From assembly GCF_003286085.1 (NCBI RefSeq), contig NW_020825706.1:124001-188000 (forward strand): a DNA stretch of 64,000 bases. The letters are read 5' to 3'. Positions 59,443 to 64,000 of the stretch are shown one piece after another. This DNA is from Drosophila persimilis (Eukaryota > Arthropoda > Insecta > Diptera > Drosophilidae). Below the pieces are notes generated by a model. It saw nothing but the letters and a program-made list of their open reading frames with translations, searched no databases and was not told where the DNA came from. Every line of letters starts with the position of its first letter. The stretch's first letter is position 1. The position numbers were made by a program, and so were the translations under genes.

Positions 59443-59625
59443 TGTGTGTGAGACGACGACAACGGAAACATTTTAATTTGCACAGACGTCCAATGGTCTG
59501 GGTCTGGGTCTGGTCTATGGTTCTGGGGTTCTGGGGTTCTGGGGTTCTGGGATTCTGGTTTCGGGTACAGGGCCGAAGGGCCTCCTCTCCACTGTTCCAT
59601 GCGACCGACCAGCATTGCCAGCATT

Positions 59626-60768
59626 AAACGAGGGGGAACGTTGTGAGTTGCTGCGGACACCGCAACTCTACAGTTATACCCGATACTAAGTCAGTATGGC
59701 TCTCCTCCGGCAGACGCCGCTTATATTAATCGACACGACAAAGAGTGCGTGCGAGAGAGACAGAAAATCAGTCTGAAAGTGACGTCGGGCGCTGAGTAGC
59801 CACTGCAAATTGATTTGTTTCCTTTCGCTATAAAAATGATCTGATCTGATCCAGATTCAGCAATCTGATAGATATGGTCGTTATCTATGATTCTGCGTTT
59901 TTAGTTTTCTCAAATCTGCAATATTGTGGATGCAACAGATTTTCGTCCTTTGTGTGGGCGGAAGGGGGTGGGGCGAAATTTTGAGATATACGTTTTATAG
60001 TGAGATCTAACAGGAGTACGGACACTAAATTTGGTTACTCTAGCCTTAAAACTCTCTGAGATTTGTGAATATCCCCAGATTTGCATCCTTTGCGGGGGCG
60101 GAAGGGGGTGTGGCGAAATTTTGAAACAAACTCGTCTCGGTCTGATATATTAGGAGTGTGGATACCAAATTTGGTTGCTCTAGCTTTTATAGTCTCTGAG
60201 ATCTAGGCGCTAATGTTTTACTCTAAGCAAAGCCGCCTATGCTACGTGTGTGTTAGAGAGAGACAGGGCGAGAAAAAATGAAATTGTTTTCTTGATGCTG
60301 GCTATAATAATTATACGATCTGGTTCAGATTTTGCACTCTAGAAGATATAGTCATCTTCTACGATTCTGCGTTTTTAGTTTTCTCGTATCGTCGAAATTG
60401 TGGATGCCACAGATTTTCGCCCTTTGTGGGGGCGGAAGTGGGCGGGGCAAAGTTTTGAAATATTTTTGGAGCAGTGACATATCACAGAAGTCTGGATCCA
60501 AAACATCGTTGTTCTAGCTCTTATAGTCTTTGAGCATTAGGCGCTGAAGGGGACGGACAGACGGACAGACGGACAGACGGACAGACGGACAGACGGACAG
60601 ACGGACGGACGGACAGACAGACAGGGCTCAATCGACTCGGCTATTGATGCTGATCAAGAATATATATACTTTATAGGGTCGGAAACGATTCCTTCTGGAC
60701 GTTACACACATCCACTTTCACCACAAATCTAATATACCCCAATACTCATTTTGAGTATCGGGTATAAA
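59626..60768. mobile_element. DINE-1-like element, copy B
   Basis: It shares its left end AAACGAGGGGGAACG, hairpin, ATACCCGATACT phrase and body with copy A, in the same orientation, and ends at GAGTATCGGGTATAA near 60,768. It lacks the inverted extra end of copy A. The two copies are closely similar through most of their length, which suggests recent activity of the family. No coding sequence is present. Confidence 0.72.
60548..60630. repeat. Expanded CAGACGGA microsatellite inside DINE-like copy B
   Basis: About ten CAGACGGA or CGGA-type units, against about four in the same place of copy A. A variable microsatellite at an internal position is characteristic of DINE-1 elements. Confidence 0.85.
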
Positions 60769-63700
60769 AAAAAGAGTAAAAATGAAATATAAATGACACT
60801 TGAAACATTTCATGCCAAAGCCAAACAGACACACAGACACAGGCGTACAGTTGCATAAAAAGTCAAAATCATCTGGCAACCACAAATACACCCACACAGG
60901 GAGACACACACAACAGACGCACGCACACAGCAACAGCAGCCTCGACTTTGATGAACTTGTGGCAGGGCCGAAGGTGGCTGGTGGGGGCAAGTACGAGGGA
61001 AGGGGTTAAAGAGGTGCAGAGCGGGCTGCAGGGAAAGGGTAAAGGTGCAGCTTTATGGATTATACAGTCGCCTACGCTACGAGAGAGGCGTCGCTGGGTG
61101 GCAAGTCTCTTGTTAGGCTCAAAGGATACCAAAGGAGCCTTAGGAGCATTTGAAAAACTATAATCGCATAAGGAATAGGCAGGCGAATAAAATACCAATA
61201 ATTTGTACTACTTTTATTGGTTCCAAAGTGAGCCAACGGGAACAGATTTCAAGGCTCTTTTTAAGGATCATATTACATGAAAATACCCCGTAAATCATTC
61301 AAAACTAACATTTGGATTCCTTTTGGGATCATTTCATCACTAAAAACTTTACAAAAATAGACCAAAATACTATTTTCTTCAACCTCTGTTACTTCTTAAC
61401 CGAACCCCCATCGATTTCGAGCCAAAGATATCCGTAGATTCTCCCAATCAAACGTGTACAAACTCTATGGACACACCCCCTCATATCAAGCACGCCCCCA
61501 AAACCCAACCCAGCCCAAAATAGGGGTTTGGAGTTGCATCTCTAGCTCCGAACCGAAGGCCGGGCCGGGGTTCCATCTCAATTCATTTAAAAAGTGTTGC
61601 ATACTTCTGGGCATGGCACGTATACGTGGTGCGCCTGTATTTGTGGCAGTTGACAACACAGCGTTGCCATATCGCTCGCTGTTGCATTCTGTGTGGCAGA
61701 TACGGCTTATCAGGAGGTGGCAGAGAGCAACCAGCAAACCCGCCCAGCCATTCTCTATCCTCCATTCTCCATTCTCCACTCTCCATCCAACCCTATCCCA
61801 TTCATCTCCATCTCCTTTTTGTGTCGTTTGTGTGTAGGCGTAATTGCGGGAAATGACTGCCACGCCCATTGTGGGCTAGCACACACACACACACACACAG
61901 GCAGAGAGGCACGAAACGAAGCTAAATTGAAGCAACGTAGCAACCAGAAATGAATCAGGAAAAAAGGGAGGCAAAAAGGAAAGGCCTTGGCCATATTGTT
62001 GTTGCCTCTGCCACCGCCTATGCTGCTGCTGCTGCCGCCGCCTCTGCCGCTATATGCGATGGGAGGGACAAGTGCAATGATTGCTTTATTTTCCTTTTTC
62101 TCCTTAACTTTTATGCCCATTTTGGAATACCCTTTTTTCGGCGAGGTACTAACGAATTCAAGCAGTTGTTAGAACTATAAAATTTATGAGAATTATTTAT
62201 ATTTCTGCCATTAAAAACGATCTATCCTATAGTTTAAAGGGCATCCGATATTCGAGCTGCATTTTTTTTGTTGCTGCACAACTTTGCTTTTCATTACTGT
62301 GCGGCCTGGGCTGGTTTTCGGTTGCTAGGCTGCCTCTGCAATTGTTAGGAAAAATCCAGAATAAAACGAGAGGCGGCGTCGGTGCGGTAGACATAGTGTC
62401 TGGTACAGTTTTTTAAATTCCAAGAAGCAGAACCATCCGAAGCAGCATGCTGACGTTTGGAGCTCAAGCTCAAACTCAGGGCTTAAAGTCGTGGTTTTAA
62501 AAAGTTGATCCCGTGATTAGTTGGACACATGCTCACACACACACACACACACGCGAGCTTGTGCGAGCTTGTGCACATATTTGTAAAGCTTTTATGTAAA
62601 TAACTGCACATCTTCTATATTTGTTCATGCGTTGCAGCATAAGGCGGGGGGAGTGGGAGTGTGCTCTCTCTCTCTCCCTCTCTCTGTGTCTGTGTGCTTA
62701 GTCACAGCAAAAGGTATGACGGAGAGAGGCAAGGGGCCTTTGCTCTGCTGCTACCGATGCGTGCTTAAGTAAATCTAACCGTACACCGTCGTACACCCAC
62801 ATCACGTCTGTCCCGCCCGCCCTACAGTCTGTCCGTCCGTCTGTCTGTCTGGCTTAGTTGATGGGAAACCATCTACTTTCGAGTGTAATTCACAGGTTCT
62901 GGCTGTAGTTACAGTGGCGGGCAGAAAAATCGGATACGATCAGACATGGGATTGTTAAAAGGGTTGTCCCTTGATATTACCCCACCTTTTCATACATATT
63001 CCACCCACAGTTCATTGATGATTAACCTACCCCAATTATTTGCCCACAACTGTGCCGCACGGGGTCTCAATGTCCCACTGCAATATACGGTTCATTTGAG
63101 ACCTAACTGGCCGCAAAAGCAAACAAGCAAAAGCAATAAAAAAAATATACATACAACCCGGCAATTCGAGTGGAGAGCATTATTACAGTTATCTGTTTAT
63201 TGTAGTTTCGAGCATTGCCAAAAATGTTCACATCTGCATTCCCTGTGTGCGTGTGTGTGTGTGAGTGCTTTGTCAATTGCCATCAGCATTATTTGTATCA
63301 TCATCATCGTCATTTGCATCTGCATTGTCTTTATTGTTGCATTTTATGATGTGGTTCAGAGACGACTGCATTTTGGCATATGCACACACAAACACACACA
63401 CACACACACACGTGTAATGGAATATTCTAGCTGTTAGTTTTCAAATTGTTACGATCTATACAGAGATCTATAAATTGTGGCTAATAGATTTACTCACACA
63501 GTAATAGACTTTGTTTTTGTTTCTAAATATTTTGTTTGACCAATTTCGCGGAAATGTAATTGAGAACAACACTGCTTGATTTTTTTGTTTGTCTGCTTTT
63601 GTTAATTGGAATATTCCGTTTTATTGCACGATCTCATCTCAATGCAGAGTCATTGCTGCTGCCAAATTGAATGCAAAAAAAATATAATAATGCGTGAGAG

Positions 63701-64000
63701 TCTCGCTCTCATAGACAGACACAGTCACACGCTTCCACGTAATAGTATAAAATTTGTTATGGATATGCATATGCGAGAGTAGTGAGTGCATCGTAATTAG
63801 ACAAGAGTTCTTTGAACCCTAACGGATTGTGTACGGGCTACTCTTCGTGTCATTTGTTTTGGCGCCAAATCCAAAACGAAAGCGAACCGAAGCGAGGCGA
63901 GGCGAGGCGAGCCGCATTTTAGAAGGCAAAAGTGTAGAACGAAGAAGAGAGCAATAAAAGCCAAAAAGGCATGCAGAAAGTTAATGTCGCTGCTGGCGAC

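Larger units (their letters stand above)
58817..64000 (-). other. Upstream region or 5' intron of cic long form
   Basis: No coding exon is recognisable. Because the exon at 58,816 has a splice acceptor, a non-coding first exon should lie further right, possibly beyond the window. The stretch holds DINE-like copy B, CA/GT runs near 59,425, 61,880, 62,535 and 63,385, and a GAGGC repeat near 63,890. Open frames here are all short and low in complexity. Confidence 0.55.

Overview
The window is nuclear DNA from a fly of the genus Drosophila. Introns are short (54 to 72 nt) with GT-AG ends, TATA/initiator promoters and AATAAA signals are present, and microsatellites are abundant. The proteins are recognisably Drosophila: furin 1 with its alternative C-termini, capicua with its short-form start exon, and a tobi-type glycosidase. 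Dispersed repeats of DINE-1/INE-1 type look like those of the obscura group, but the species assignment is an inference. No tRNA, rRNA, CRISPR or prokaryotic-style operon was seen.

Layout. Positions 1 to 19.6 kb are non-coding and appear to be a large intron of Furin 1 (Fur1): the Fur1 coding sequence enters at 19,607 in the middle of its prodomain. A mitochondrial complex I 49-kDa subunit paralogue (ND-49-like) lies on the opposite strand inside this intron (17,841 to 19,453). Fur1 then runs to 25,171 (membrane-anchored form) or splices to 28,686 to 29,473 (cysteine-rich, acidic-tailed form). Next comes a secreted family-31 glycosidase (tobi-like, 30,239 to 32,278). It is convergent with a CEP120-like centriole protein on the minus strand (36,461 down to 32,404). 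Two tandem AA15 copper lytic polysaccharide monooxygenases follow (37,867 to 38,705 and 39,565 to 40,318). The right third is capicua (cic) on the minus strand. Its 16 long-form coding exons run from 58,648 to 44,635 and keep an unbroken frame through every splice I checked. A short alternative first coding exon at 51,873 to 51,927 makes the Cic-S form. Two DINE-like elements sit in cic introns or upstream sequence.

How the genes relate. The glycosidase and both LPMOs are secreted carbohydrate enzymes with the same compact promoter: TGATAAG-type GATA sites, a TATA-like box and an initiator about 31 bp downstream. This suggests gut or other GATA-driven expression. Fur1 and cic are widely used regulators with large introns and alternative first or last exons. 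The CEP120-like gene and the ND-49 paralogue are compact genes in the remaining space.

I did not find a wholly new type of system. The most interesting items are: the Cic-S start exon and its splice; an apparently obligatory GC-AG intron in cic; a symmetric 396-codon exon in Fur1 flanked by two alternative endings of the P domain; a duplicated block with capicua-type binding octamers upstream of Cic-S; the intron difference between the two LPMO paralogues; and a long inverted repeat made by DINE-like sequence inside cic.
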